DNA of 64,000 bases from Paraspadella gotoi (GCA_051294375.1 CM119269.1:16000455-16064454); one strand, 5' to 3'. Counted from the first letter of the stretch, positions 1 to 10,800 are shown. A program made the numbers and translations. Notes: a model not told the origin generated them from the letters alone.

Positions 1-92
1 TAATATTCATTCGTTCATTACAATCAGGATTACCAAAATCAAAATCCTATTCATCCATTTCTTTTCGCCTGCATGGTGAATACAGGAGAGCC

Positions 93-129
<37 letters not shown>
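1..129. other. AT-rich flank ending in a (GA)n tract
   Basis: About 90 bases of unremarkable sequence run into a GA dinucleotide tract from roughly position 97 that meets an N gap. No gene is seen. Confidence 0.7.
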
Positions 130-373
130 NNNNNNNNNNNNNNNNNNNNNNNNNNNNNNNNNNNNNNNNNNNNNNNNNNNNNNNNNNNNNNNNNNNNNNN
201 NNNNNNNNNNNNNNNNNNNNNNNNNNNNNNNNNNNNNNNNNNNNNNNNNNNNNNNNNNNNNNNNNNNNNNNNNNNNNNNNNNNNNNNNNNNNNNNNNNNN
301 NNNNNNNNNNNNNNNNNNNNNNNNNNNNNNNNNNNNNNNNNNNNNNNNNNNNNNNNNNNNNNNNNNNNNNNNN
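130..373. other. Assembly gap (244 N)
   Basis: Run of N. The left edge is inside a (GA)n tract, so the gap probably arose from failure to assemble that microsatellite. Confidence 0.99.
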
Positions 374-463
374 AGAATGGTTATATGGTTATATTTATAA
401 GTATCAGTAAAATTTGATTTAAAATTCTCGATCAATCTCTATTTTTGACCCAAAAAAAAATCA

Positions 464-1109
464 NNNNNNNNNNNNNNNNNNNNNNNNNNNNNNNNNNNNN
501 NNNNNNNNNNNNNNNNNNNNNNNNNNNNNNNNNNNNNNNNNNNNNNNNNNNNNNNNNNNNNNNNNNNNNNNNNNNNNNNNNNNNNNNNNNNNNNNNNNNN
601 NNNNNNNNNNNNNNNNNNNNNNNNNNNNNNNNNNNNNNNNNNNNNNNNNNNNNNNNNNNNNNNNNNNNNNNNNNNNNNNNNNNNNNNNNNNNNNNNNNNN
701 NNNNNNNNNNNNNNNNNNNNNNNNNNNNNNNNNNNNNNNNNNNNNNNNNNNNNNNNNNNNNNNNNNNNNNNNNNNNNNNNNNNNNNNNNNNNNNNNNNNN
801 NNNNNNNNNNNNNNNNNNNNNNNNNNNNNNNNNNNNNNNNNNNNNNNNNNNNNNNNNNNNNNNNNNNNNNNNNNNNNNNNNNNNNNNNNNNNNNNNNNNN
901 NNNNNNNNNNNNNNNNNNNNNNNNNNNNNNNNNNNNNNNNNNNNNNNNNNNNNNNNNNNNNNNNNNNNNNNNNNNNNNNNNNNNNNNNNNNNNNNNNNNN
1001 NNNNNNNNNNNNNNNNNNNNNNNNNNNNNNNNNNNNNNNNNNNNNNNNNNNNNNNNNNNNNNNNNNNNNNNNNNNNNNNNNNNNNNNNNNNNNNNNNNNN
1101 NNNNNNNNN
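464..1109. other. Assembly gap (646 N)
   Basis: Run of N flanked by AT-rich sequence. Any open frame drawn through it is meaningless. Confidence 0.99.
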
Positions 1110-1828
1110 AACCCATTCGCACATTGCTTAACTATTTGTAGTGGACGAATAATTGTTTTAAATTTTTAAAATGCCGAAACTAAAATCTATTTTTATTAAT
1201 TAAAATCCATTAACCGCATCTTTAACCATATAAACCTCCCAAAAAAAGGCTAAGATGCATATCCAACAGTTATAAAAACTTTTTTTTACTATTTTTCCCA
1301 TTTGCTATTTCCCAGCTTGTTTGGCTGTCTGTATTAGAAAATCGTGCAAAAAAATGACGACGAAAACGTACTTATTACAACTTACAATTAATTGATTATT
1401 ATTTAATCATTTAACTTAAATTTAAAATGAATACTTTTCCATCCCCCAAATATTCCTCATCTCCTTTTTTTCCCTTTTTTTTCTTCTCTTAAAGTCCGCA
1501 TCTCTTTTCTATCCTTACTCCCTTCCATCTTTCCTTTCCCTCCCCTTTCCCCCCTCCTGTCGGTGACCTCATCTCGCCTTCCTCCTCCCCCTTTGTATCC
1601 TCTTCCAATATTCAACCGAATTTTCACGTCGGGGTTTCGCCTCCTTTTCCTTTTTTTTTCCTTTTTTTTTTGCCACTTTTTTCTTTCTGCTTTCTTTTTC
1701 TTTTTCTTCTCCCTTTTTCGCTTTCATCTTTTTTTCATCCTTATCACCCAAAGCTTGGCCTCCCAAGGATGGAGGTCAAATTTACGCGATGGAATAAGAC
1801 GAAAAAAAAAGGAGAGGGAGTGGATTGG
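1110..1828. other. AT-rich then pyrimidine-rich non-genic stretch
   Basis: AT-rich DNA to about 1440, then a strongly pyrimidine-rich stretch (T/C runs) to about 1740. Open frames here are low-complexity Phe/Leu/Ser/Pro strings without protein-like composition. I see no gene. Confidence 0.6.
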
Positions 1829-2460
1829 GTAAGAGGGGAGGAATGTGGGGATGAGTGTTTGGGCAAAGGGAAGAATTCTTGGATGGTAAGAGGGAGAACG
1901 TTGGCGAGAATGTTGGAAAGGAAGATTTTTTCTTGGATGGGTAAGAGGGAGGAATATGGACGAGAGTGTTTCGTAAGAGAGAAGCTGATTGGGTAACACA
2001 GGAAGTGACGAGAGTGTTTGGGCAAAAGGGAGAGAATTTCTTGGTTTGGGTAAGAGGGAGGAGATGTGGTGAGAGTGTTTGGGCAAAGGGAGAGAATTTC
2101 TTGGTTTTGGGTAAGAGGGGAGGAACGGGATTGAGAATGTTTGGCAAAGGGCGAGAATTTCTTGGATTGGTAGAGGGGGGTATTGTGACGAGAGTGTTTG
2201 GGTAAAGGGAGAGAATTTCTGGATTTGGGTAAGAGGGAGGAATGGACGAGAGTGTTTGGGCAAAGGGAGAGAATTCTTGATGCGTAAGAGGGAGGAATGT
2301 GGACGAAGTGTTGGGAAAGGGAGAGAATTTCTTGATTGGGTAAGAGGGGAGGAATGTTGACGAGAGTGTTTGGGGCAAAGGAGAGAATTTCCTGGATTGG
2401 GTAAGAGGGGAGGAATGTGACGATGAGTGTTTGGGCAGAAGGAGAGAATTTCTCCACGAG
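1829..2460 (+). repeat. Minisatellite, period about 58 bp, about 11 units
   Basis: A phrase beginning GTAAGAGGGAGGAATG, running through GAGAGTGTTTGGGCAAA and GAGAATTTCTTGGATTGG, recurs at about 1829, 1886, 1941, 1993, 2050, 2111, 2170, 2229, 2284, 2340 and 2401. Spacing is 53-61 bp because units differ by small indels. The G/A strand bias is strong on plus. The period is not a multiple of three, so the long minus-strand open frame across it (about 305 codons) is a repeat artefact. Confidence 0.9.
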
Positions 2461-3090
2461 AATTGAAGACTTACTTCGCCGTTGAATTTTTTTTTTTTTT
2501 TTGATGGATGGTCGAGGATTAAAAAGTCGACGATTCGCCCCTCGTTTCTCGAGGGCAAAGAGTCGCAACCTTTTCCCGATTTTATTACTACGAACGATGA
2601 CGAAATTTCGAGAATTTTTTTTTGTTGCCATTTTTGCGCAAAAAAAATGTTGCGCGAGCAAACTGTGCGGTGATTACATCGCAGTAGTCAATAACAGAAA
2701 TTAGAGAGACTTTTTAAAAGGGAATATGGATGATAAGTGAGATTTTATATTTTAACATCGGGAGATTCGAAATTGTACTCCCTGTAGAATCCTAGAAATA
2801 TAGAAATAAACCAATGATAGCACAACGAACCATTCTTACGATTTTTACGATTTTGATATAATAAATTATAATAGAAAAATACTGTTTAAAAAATATTTGA
2901 TAAAAGGGTTTGTCTACCCGTTTAGTACAAGTCTCCTAAAGGATATTGATATCTCTAGTTTAATACAACATGTCATATTCCGTATAATTTATATGTTACA
3001 GCATTTTTTCCCAACTGTCATAAAAATAATAAAAAGAAACTTCTATTCATCGTCGAACATTTCGAGAAGGACTAAACCCAAAGACGTTCA
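2461..3090. other. Unassigned AT-rich stretch
   Basis: Contains homopolymer T and A runs and short open frames on both strands. None has a recognisable domain or convincing coding composition. Confidence 0.5.
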
Positions 3091-3131
3091 GAGAGAGAGA
3101 GAGAGANNNNNNNNNNNNNNNNNNNNNNNNN

Positions 3132-3215
<84 letters not shown>
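3091..3215 (+). repeat. (GA)n microsatellite interrupted by a 25-N gap
   Basis: GA dinucleotides on both sides of an N run at 3107-3131. The true length of the tract is unknown. Confidence 0.97.
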
Positions 3216-3370
3216 CGCTGGGGGATGGCCATATCCCGAGCCGTAAAGCGAGACCAGCCGAGTATTTGCTTTTGCAAAAGGGATGAGCTAAAGGTCGCTT
3301 TTATCCTGAAAAAGGTCATTTTGAGTCCGGACCAATCGCACGCGCTTCATGGAAAGGGGTTTGATGAAGT

Positions 3371-3418
3371 GGGGGAGGGGGGGGTTGGGATGGGAGGTGG
3401 GAGTGGGGGTGGGTGGGA
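3371..3418 (+). repeat. G-rich tract with quadruplex potential
   Basis: At least six runs of three or more G separated by 1-3 bases. It lies about 15 bases before the left edge of the 10.6-kb tandem array. Confidence 0.75.
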
Positions 3419-3436
3419 GAATGTTGTAGGATCCTG

Positions 3437-4014
3437 TTCATGAAATAAGAAGAATATGAAAATATGGGAAGAACAAATGTAGGATTCGCTTGGAAGTTGG
3501 TAAGGGATGAAGGAAGGTTGGATTTCTTTTCTATTGGTGCAACGTGTGTGTTAGGGGTTGAGTCAAGGCTTTTTTAAAAAAAAGAAGTAGAGACAGAAAT
3601 TGCGAAACTGTCAACTATTCGTGAGATATTTTAGTCTTATGCTCAGTCTCAGTTTTATTTTTTTTTTTTAAATTAATGTAAGATTTATCTTAAATATTGC
3701 GATTAAACTTTTTCTTATTATGAATAGATAATTGGATATTTAAATAAGTCAGTGATTAAGAATTGATACCAATTATTTGTTTTTATTTATTAATCATTCA
3801 TTTTTTTAAAAAATTAGTCTGTCTCGTTTCTTGTTGCATGTTGGACGACTATCAAGGGCGAAATTCGCTATGTCCACCGCTTCTCTCACAGATCGGGAAA
3901 CTATAACAGGTGTTCACAATTCACCATGTAACATTTTTTCCTCAATTTTACAATCACGGCGGGAGTTTTTGTCTTCTTCGTTTTCTATTTTATTCCAAGA
4001 GGTTATTTTACAGG
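3437..4014. other. Unit 1: leading AT-rich segment without gene
   Basis: AT-rich with T homopolymers and no convincing open frame. The equivalent of unit 2 is 13967-14550; that of unit 3 is lost in the gap. Confidence 0.6.
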
Positions 4015-4165
4015 GAAAAAGAAAGAAAAAGAAAAAAAAAAAAGAAAGAATACAAATAGAAAAAAGAAATAAAGAAGAAAGAAAGATGTAGAAAGAAAGA
4101 ATAGAGAGCTAAGAAAGAAAGAACAAGAAAGAAGAAGATAGAAAAAAAAAGATAGAAAAATGAAG
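4015..4165 (+). repeat. (GAAA)n-like purine tract, unit 1
   Basis: Imperfect GAAA/GAAAA repeats. Its reverse strand gives the Phe/Leu-rich spurious frames at this place. Confidence 0.9.
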
Positions 4166-4199
4166 CAGAAATACAAAACAGTTTTAGCCAAATAATAGA

Positions 4200-5123
4200 G
4201 AAACATCGTTCTTTTTTCGCTGGTGGCTCGATTTCGAATAAATTTGGTACCGATGACGTGGAATTACGTCTAGTATACCGAGATAAAAAAATCATAAAAT
4301 CGGTCCACGCGTCAAAAGTTATGGGCAAAAAAAACGGACAAAAGAATAGCGCTCCGAGGATCAACTTTCGCCTCTCAACGAGCGAAAAAGTGGCAGTTAA
4401 CATAGATTTGAACTACTAGTACTAATCCTTAGTCCGACGAATCATGGTTAAAGCCGAAATCCTTATTCCGGAGCCAATAGAAATAAACGGAAAATTACGG
4501 AAGCTGATTACGGAAAGAAAATGTTGATATTAAAGAAAACGAATATGTTAAAAGAAAGAGGTTAATATGATACTGATACAACTTAATAAGTGATTGGATA
4601 TAATTTAATACTAATTAGGGTTTAAATTTTACTTTCGCCAACGGGGTTAGAGTTACAGTGGCGAGAGCAGCTGATCCGATTATACGTTAGAGACCGAGGA
4701 CTCTGGATAAGATTCCATGTCGCCACTTCTTTTATTTTAACGAAATGTCATTACAGTTATCTTATATAACGGTAAGTTAAAAAGTAAATCAAGTAAAAAA
4801 CCCAAAATGGCCTGCTCTGGCTGACGGGGTCAATCTTGGATCCATATCCATGATTCTTGGGGATCGAATCTTATTAATGGTACTTGGTAAATTTTATTAA
4901 TTATGCTCAGTAACTAGAAAATAAAGTAGCCCTTATTAATAAAAAAAGACGGTGAATCTATGTACAACGTAATATTAAATGACAAAGATAAAAGTATTTA
5001 AATATTAAGCTCCTATCAAATAATTTTAAAACAAATTACATGGACCAGTTCATAAAAGAATACAGTACAAGCATTTATTTAAGAACATCCCCACATATTT
5101 AATCAGCAAATCCTGCCAGAAAT
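4200..5123. other. Unit 1: AT-rich spacer without gene
   Basis: No open frame of note in any of the three copies. It contains one GTGGCGAG motif at 4659. Equivalents are 14740-15680 and 24800-25728. Confidence 0.6.
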
Positions 5124-5275
5124 TATCCCCACATCTTTTTGCTGCGTATCATCCCCGCGTCTTTTGTGCGAATATCCCACGTCTTTTTGCTGGAATTCAT
5201 CCCCGCGTCTTTTGCTGCGAATCATCCCCGCGTCTTTTGTGCGAATCATCCCCGCATTTTTTGCCTGCGAATTCA
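5124..5275 (+). repeat. Minisatellite ATCCCCGCGTCTTTTGCTGC, unit 1
   Basis: About six imperfect units of 22-27 bases built on ATCCCCGCGTCTTTTGCTGC with a GAA linker. Copies differ by one or two bases. Confidence 0.88.
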
Positions 5276-6310
5276 TGTTAGGACATATTGATTAGAATAA
5301 ATCTTGGTTAAAAATAACTTTATCATTTATTTAATAAAATTAGCAGACGTTGATAATTTACCAATAAAATCTTATTAACAGAATGGAAATTGCTATTTTG
5401 CTATTTCATCGATGCTTAGTAGCGTTTTTATCAATTATAATCTAAGAAAATTTTGTATTATTACCCAAACCACAACATTTATTATCAGTTTAGTTTGAAT
5501 TTTTAACTATTTGATATATTCCAAATGAATTAACCTGGGATGCCGCTCCTCCACTTCCTGAGCCCAATGGTAAACAGCTGGGACCCAGTCATCCCCCAAA
5601 ACTCAGCATATATAAAAAGATAATTTGTTAAATGCCAATACACAAAAATGACAGATGTTATAAGAAAAAAAAATTTTTAAACACAAGCCGAATGATTTAA
5701 TATGATTCAAAAAATAAGGACTCGTGTCTGAAAAAGATTAAAAAAAATAGAACTATTGGAATGATATGGAATAAAAAATATTTAAATTTAATTAATCTCG
5801 CAGAGTTACTATTGAAAAAATGGAAAAAATCTTAAATCACAATGATCCATCGCCTGAATATTATCTACAAAAAAAAAAGCGATAAAGATCTGGCGAGATA
5901 AAAATAATGCGCTGATGTTTTATTTATTACAAACTTGCTGCACTATATGCCCCCTACCTCTTTGTCCGTCTCGCCACTAAGGTCGCCAGATAAGATTGCT
6001 TTGAGAAACTGGACACGGATTCTCCCTCTCCTGTTGTTCTTGAAAACTTGACAGTGGCGCAAGCTTAGACCGCCTTAGTTACTCGTGCGTCCGTCTCGCC
6101 TCAGATCGGGGCGAGACAAGGGAAGATGGCTTGGTGCGGCGGCAAAGCTGGTGGCGTGCATGGTGACAATTCTTAAAACCGCTAAAAAAAAACTGCTAAA
6201 AAAAAATACCATTTTGCAAAATCCAGAAAAAAATTAATTATTTACTATTATATACTTTATAAAATTATATTTAAATTATTATATATTTAAGCTAAAACTT
6301 AATTTTAAAC
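5276..6310. other. Unit 1: AT-rich spacer with GTGGCGAG motifs
   Basis: AT-rich, no gene seen. A short CpG-rich patch at 5950-6130 carries a motif at 5970-5977 (minus) and an 8+8-bp palindrome GTCTCGCC/GGCGAGAC at 6093-6117. Equivalents are 15841-16884 and 25889-26940. Confidence 0.6.
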
Positions 6311-6917
6311 TTTAACCCTACCCTAATTATCTTTAACCTAACTTAACCTAACCTTAACTTACCCCCAACCTAATTTACCCCAACCTAATTTCCCTCAACC
6401 CAATTTCCCTCAACCCTAATTTCCCTCAACCCTAATTTACCCCCAACCTTAATTTACCCCCCACCCTAATTCTACCCCAACCCTGATTTACCCCACCCTA
6501 ATTACCCTAAACCTAATTCCTTCAACCTTAATTTACCCTCAACCTTATATTTACCCTAACCTTAATTAATCCCTACCCTAATTACCCCCCCACCCTAATT
6601 ACCCCCACCCTAATTTACCCTAACCTTAATTTCCCTCAACCTTAATTTACCCTCAACCTTAATTATCCTACCCTAATTTACCCCCACCCTAATTTACCCC
6701 CACCCTAATAACTCTAACCTAATTTCCCTCAACCCTTAATTTACCCTCACCTTAATTATCCCTACCTATTTACCCCCACCCTAAATTTACTCCAACCCAA
6801 TACCCGCAACCTTAATTTACCCAACCCTAATTTCCCACAACCCTAATTACCCCCCAACCTAATTTACCCCCACCCTAATTCACCCCCAAACCCTATTTAC
6901 TTCCCAACCCTAATTAC
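6311..6917 (-). repeat. Telomere-like minisatellite (CCCTAATTTAC)n, unit 1
   Basis: About 600 bases of degenerate 12-16-bp units of the type CCCTAATTTACCCCAA, with CCTAA, CTTAACC and CCCTAA permutations at the left end. On the minus strand this reads as GGGTAAATTAGGGT, resembling TTAGG/TTAGGG telomere units with an inserted TAAA spacer. Strand assignment follows the G-rich strand. Confidence 0.85.
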
Positions 6918-7019
6918 TAGTTTAATCTTATTTTTTTAATTTAATTTTTTTTGCACAAAAAAGTTATAACAAAATAACGCTGATATGAAGACTTGAATTA
7001 GAATCGACAGGTCCATTTT

Positions 7020-7265
7020 TTTTCTTTGTGTCGACGAAAGGCTTTGAGACGGTCAGTGGAAGTCCGATTTGGCAGGACTGGGCCGCGAAGTCGAGGCGAA
7101 GAAACGGGCCTCCTCAAGAAACGATCTCAATGGTGCTGTCATAGATTCGCGATGGCCGTCGCGGCGGAACGAGCGCCAAAGCGGCAACTTTGGAGGCCCG
7201 CTCGGGGTCTTTTGCGGGATGATTAGATTGAGAAAGCTCTTCCAGTTATCGTATTTGGGCAAATA
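7020..7265. other. CpG-rich island open on both strands, unit 1 (equivalents 17610-17875, 27660-27915)
   Basis: A GC-rich island in an AT-rich context. Individual copies are broken by one-base indels. Reading the three copies together by majority gives a plus frame from about the TGTGTCGAC motif to an in-frame stop near CTTAG, roughly 90 codons, rich in Arg, Trp and Ser. The opposite strand is also open. No domain is recognised and the in-frame ATG differs among copies, so coding status is unresolved. Confidence 0.25.
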
Positions 7266-7396
7266 GTTCTGATAACTATATCGACTGTTAACTTAGATCG
7301 GACTCCGGCAAAACGCCCGCAGTTTTACCGAAACATCGCAATTTTCTAAAATTTTCTTAGGTGCGGTAATAACCCTTCTTTTTCGTTGTTGTATGT

Positions 7397-7527
7397 ATTT
7401 GGCAAAATGATTTTGGTTCAAACGAATTTTATTTAAACATGAAAACGTACATGTTTCGGCTTTGGATTCAAGCCTTCTCAGCGTCAATGAATTTGTGAAA
7501 TTTTGACAGTTTTTTGTGTGAAAAAGG

Positions 7528-7564
<37 letters not shown>

Positions 7565-8112
7565 GGCTAAAGTATATCCAACACAGAGTTTCAGAAAAAT
7601 TAATAGTGTAAGTGGTGAGGACAGGTTAAGAGGAGGACAGATAGAGATTTTGTTTTAGTAGTAATAACAGTTAAACTTTATTTGTGTACATTGAAATGTA
7701 ATATTATTTTCTTCTCCCAATTGAGATCTCCTTCTCTCTCTCCCTCTCTCTCTCCCTCTCTTCTCTTCTCTTCAAATTTTTTTTTTTTTCCTTCCTTCCC
7801 TTTTCTCCCAACCCCTTTCTGACATTCATTTCTTATTCAAAACTAAAATCTCTATCTGTCCTCATTCTTAACCTGTCTCCCTCACCACTTGACCACTATT
7901 ATTTTTCTGAACTCTGTGTTGGAAACTTTGCCCTATCTCTCTTCTCTCTTTCTTCTCTCTCTCCTCTCTCTCTCTTCCCTTCTTTCACACAAAAAAAACT
8001 GTTACCAATTCACAATCATGACCCTGATGAAGGCTTGTAATCCAAGCCAAACATTGTACGTTTTTCTAGTTAAATAAAATTCGTTGTGAAACAAAAATCA
8101 TTTTGCCCAAAA
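7397..8112. repeat. Long inverted repeat (fold-back), unit 1
   Basis: Left arm about 7397-7665, right arm about 7840-8112, loop about 175 bases. Matching landmarks in inverted order are CAAAATGATTTT, AACGAATTTTATTTAA, ACGTACA, the GA tract of the left arm against the CT tract of the right arm, and GGACAGATAGAGATTTT. The arms are about 80% alike by eye. The loop itself holds a separate CT-rich tract. Without an ORF this resembles a MITE or fold-back element. Confidence 0.85.
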
Positions 8113-8164
8113 TAAAATTTTCTAAAAATCTACTATTCATTATAATTTTCGTAAAAAAAAAAGA

Positions 8165-8475
8165 AAAAAAAATCGGGCTGGAATAATGTTTTTTTATAAA
8201 CATCGAAACATCCCAACCTCCTCTGATTTTTCGTGAACCGGGGCTGGCTCGACGGAGTTTGCCATGGCTTTCGATTTGGTTCTGGCGGGTAAGGGGGCGT
8301 AATGAAAAGTACTGCGCACATTCTAGGGCCATGTAAAGAATCGCAGAGCAAACAAAAGTCAGATTCCCTTTTTTCATATATAAAAACACGTAAATTTTCG
8401 AGGGCCACCAGAAACATAAGACAAACGCAGAAATTAATCTCTCAGTCAGTAATAGAACTAATTTAAGACTGGCCG
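8165..8475 (-). other. Possible frameshift-obscured open frame, minus strand (equivalents 18785-19074, 28825-29110)
   Basis: Each copy has a minus-strand open frame broken at a different point. The majority of three copies reads open for roughly 90 codons. An internal ATG at about 8264 (plus-strand CAT) sits in a good animal start context, GCCATGGCA, and is followed by a Ser/Pro/Lys-rich segment in which MATPSSQPGSRKSEEVG can be read. No family is recognised. An AT-rich region can be open by chance, so this is only a candidate. Confidence 0.2.
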
Positions 8476-8952
8476 ACAACGCGGGAATTAAGCCCGAAAA
8501 AACTCGTTAACAAGTAGCGACCGACCAATTCAATCTTTAAATGGAAACAGCATTAACTAGTCCATTATTGGTTATAATTATTGTTGTTAAAATATTTTTT
8601 TGCAAAATATGTTCCGAACCAGGTTATTTTATAATCGCAAATTAATTTATTATAATTGCTAATAATGTTAAAATTTTTTTGATAAGTTTTAAGTTTTAAT
8701 TGATTATATCTGATAGAGCTTAAAAAGTTAAGCAAAAATATAATTACAACTTTTTACCGAGATTTTATCCGATTCTTACATCCTCGTTCTCAGACTCGTT
8801 TACTCTATACCTTAGAGGAAAACACCTTGCTAAAATCATCGGATGCTGGATGAATGATGATTAATTTTTAAGGTTTTTTCAATTAACCACTTATCATCAA
8901 AACTAATTTGAAAAAAGTTATCTTGTGTGTAGAAAATGAAACTTTTCATAGC

Positions 8953-9261
8953 CTATATTGAATTGCTTTTAAAAATAAAAAAATTCAAAAAAAAAATTTG
9001 ACATTTCCTATCTATAAATAAATCATTTAAAAATATTAAAACTAATGCTGCTGCCATTTTAGAAAATTTTGCTCCAAATTGAAAAAGTTTGTCTCGAAAT
9101 AGTGTGAAGTTCATTTGAAAGGTTCCCAACATCAAATCGGACACCCATCCCATGACGAATCCTGCTCTATTAATCAGGATTATTCTTAAAATAAACAGCC
9201 AAGCTTGGTAATAATTTAAAAAATAATTAATACCCTGTTTGTTTTGTTTAGGACAAATCAA
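8953..9261 (-). CDS. Unrecognised 102-codon open frame, unit 1
   Basis: Minus-strand open frame without an ATG at its upstream end; the first Met is about residue 37. The translation is hydrophobic and aromatic, with segments such as LFILRIILINRAGFVMGW and FQMNFTLFRDKLFQFGAKF that have membrane-protein character. It resembles a fragment of a multi-pass protein, but I recognise no family. It lies at the left of the half-unit that is identical in units 1 and 2. Low-complexity AT-rich sequence at its 3' end argues for caution. Confidence 0.2.
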   Translation of the reverse strand: MICPKQNKQGINYFLNYYQAWLFILRIILINRAGFVMGWVSDLMLGTFQMNFTLFRDKLFQFGAKFSKMAAALVLIFLNDLFIDRKCQIFFLNFFIFKSNSI

Positions 9262-9269
9262 AAAATCTA

Positions 9270-10800
9270 TCTACCTTATTGGAGGCCGCGACGCCTTCCT
9301 GTGGCGTCTCCGACCCGAGGACGCGCAGTCATCGACCTTCAGTCACAGAGATTCTCGCGCCGCAAGCGACCGTCTTTCAGTCTGGTCGCTATTTTTGAGT
9401 GGCATGCATTTCGGCTCAGGGTCTCGGTGAGAATGCAGTTCTATAAAGTCTCAAAGTTACCGAAAAGTGAATAATTCCCGTAAAAACCACGTCCCTTTGG
9501 GGTCCAATGCCGAACGCACCGCTCGTACGACCATCCCAGACGACTCGGTGAACCTTTCCGACAATACATCGGCCGACAGCTGTGAGAGGCTCAGACGCGA
9601 GCTCGTTACGGCGTCAGAGTAGCCTGTGTAATCTTCCACTTCTGCTCCTTCCTTCTAACTGTAAGAACTTCGAGGAGCTCTCATGCGTCTCTGAAGAGTT
9701 CGGCGAAGTACCCTAGTTCCATCTCGTTGGGAGCTGGCTTGTCGCACCTCCTACAACGGTGAACCTTGCAACCAGCTCAGCCCTTTTGGCCACCTTGCGG
9801 CACCAGCCCGTTCCGGTTTCTCGCCGTGGCTTGGGATCAGACCCCATCGTTCGACGCGTTTTCATAACAAAGGGACTCTCTTTTCAGAGCGAGTCCCTAC
9901 TATTCGCACGATGTTCCTCCGTTGAGGATGATCAAAGGCGTTTGGTTCTTTCTCGTTTGAGATCTGTCCCCTCGCGCGTGCTCTCCGCTCACGTCTTCGG
10001 CGCTCTCTCTCTTTTCTTTCTGGGCACTCGCTTCGGCCTACTGAGGCCGCCCTTCGGGATGCCTTCGCTCAAGTTATCAAGCCACTGCTCGCTCGACCGC
10101 GGATCATGCCGCGCGTTTTGTTTCTCCAAGCTTTTCCAAGACAGGATCGCGTTGGGCCACAAGGCCCGTCCCTTCAGGGTTGGCGCCCTGCCGGCGTCAT
10201 CGCGTGTGGCCCCATGCGGCTCGTGGGGAGTGGCTTCGAGTCCGCCGAATGTAGCCCGTCTCACGTTGTGCCTTTTGCGCCCCGATTACTGCCGCCCTCT
10301 TACTCCGTTTTCGCTCTCACGGATTTGCCGAGGCGATCCGTAAAGGCTCTTTTTTAGAGCCCCAATGTCGACGCTCCGCCAGATCTACTCGTGCCATGGC
10401 CGAGTACTCGGAAGCTAATCACCCGACAGAAAAAGCGTGAAAACCCGGGTGCAGCAATTTCTCGCCGTCCTTTGTCTCCGCGCCCGGTAGACCTGGGTCG
10501 CGGAGATCAGCCCTATCTTCGGATTTAACTTGCGTGTTCCAGTGGTAATGCTAACTCAATGGGCGAATAAATACGTAAGTATTGACCGTTCTCTCGGTGA
10601 ACTACGTGACTCGTCCCCCGGCTCAGCACACTTCGACCGAGAGTGATGCAGCGTCGCCAGTACTGGGCCCTCCAGCAGCTCTAGCGCCGATAGAGGCGAG
10701 GAATCCTGAGCCGAGAGTATTTTTTGTTGACTTTTGTTTCTGTTTCACATGTCTGGTCACAGCGCGGTGTCTCGCCTTTTGGGGAGACAAAAGCTTAATG
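9270..10800. other. CpG-rich block with several open frames, unit 1
   Basis: GC-rich, high-complexity DNA with open frames in several registers. The longest (about 9759-10343 plus, 194 codons) begins at GTG, not ATG. An acidic Ser/Thr-rich stretch at about 9432-9620 ends in a stop, and a Pro/Ala/Ser-rich stretch lies at about 10585-10720. This could be decayed retroelement or gene sequence. No reverse transcriptase, integrase or other domain motif was found. Equivalent: 19869-21399. Confidence 0.3.

Noticed and set aside
73-1131. Open frames of 114-230 codons over N runs
   Set aside because: They consist almost wholly of unknown residues.
1744-2661. 305-codon minus-strand open frame
   Set aside because: It runs through the 58-bp minisatellite. 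Its internal FAQTLSS-type repeats are that satellite read in rotating frames.
5124-5275. CRISPR-like array
   Set aside because: The units are contiguous and imperfect with no unique spacers, and the genome is eukaryotic.
6311-6917. True telomere
   Set aside because: It is internal, degenerate, copied with the larger unit, and has a non-telomeric TTTAC spacer.
9759-10343. 194-codon frame as a gene
   Set aside because: It begins at GTG with no ATG, has no recognised domain, and overlapping frames are open too. It is kept only as part of a CpG-rich block.
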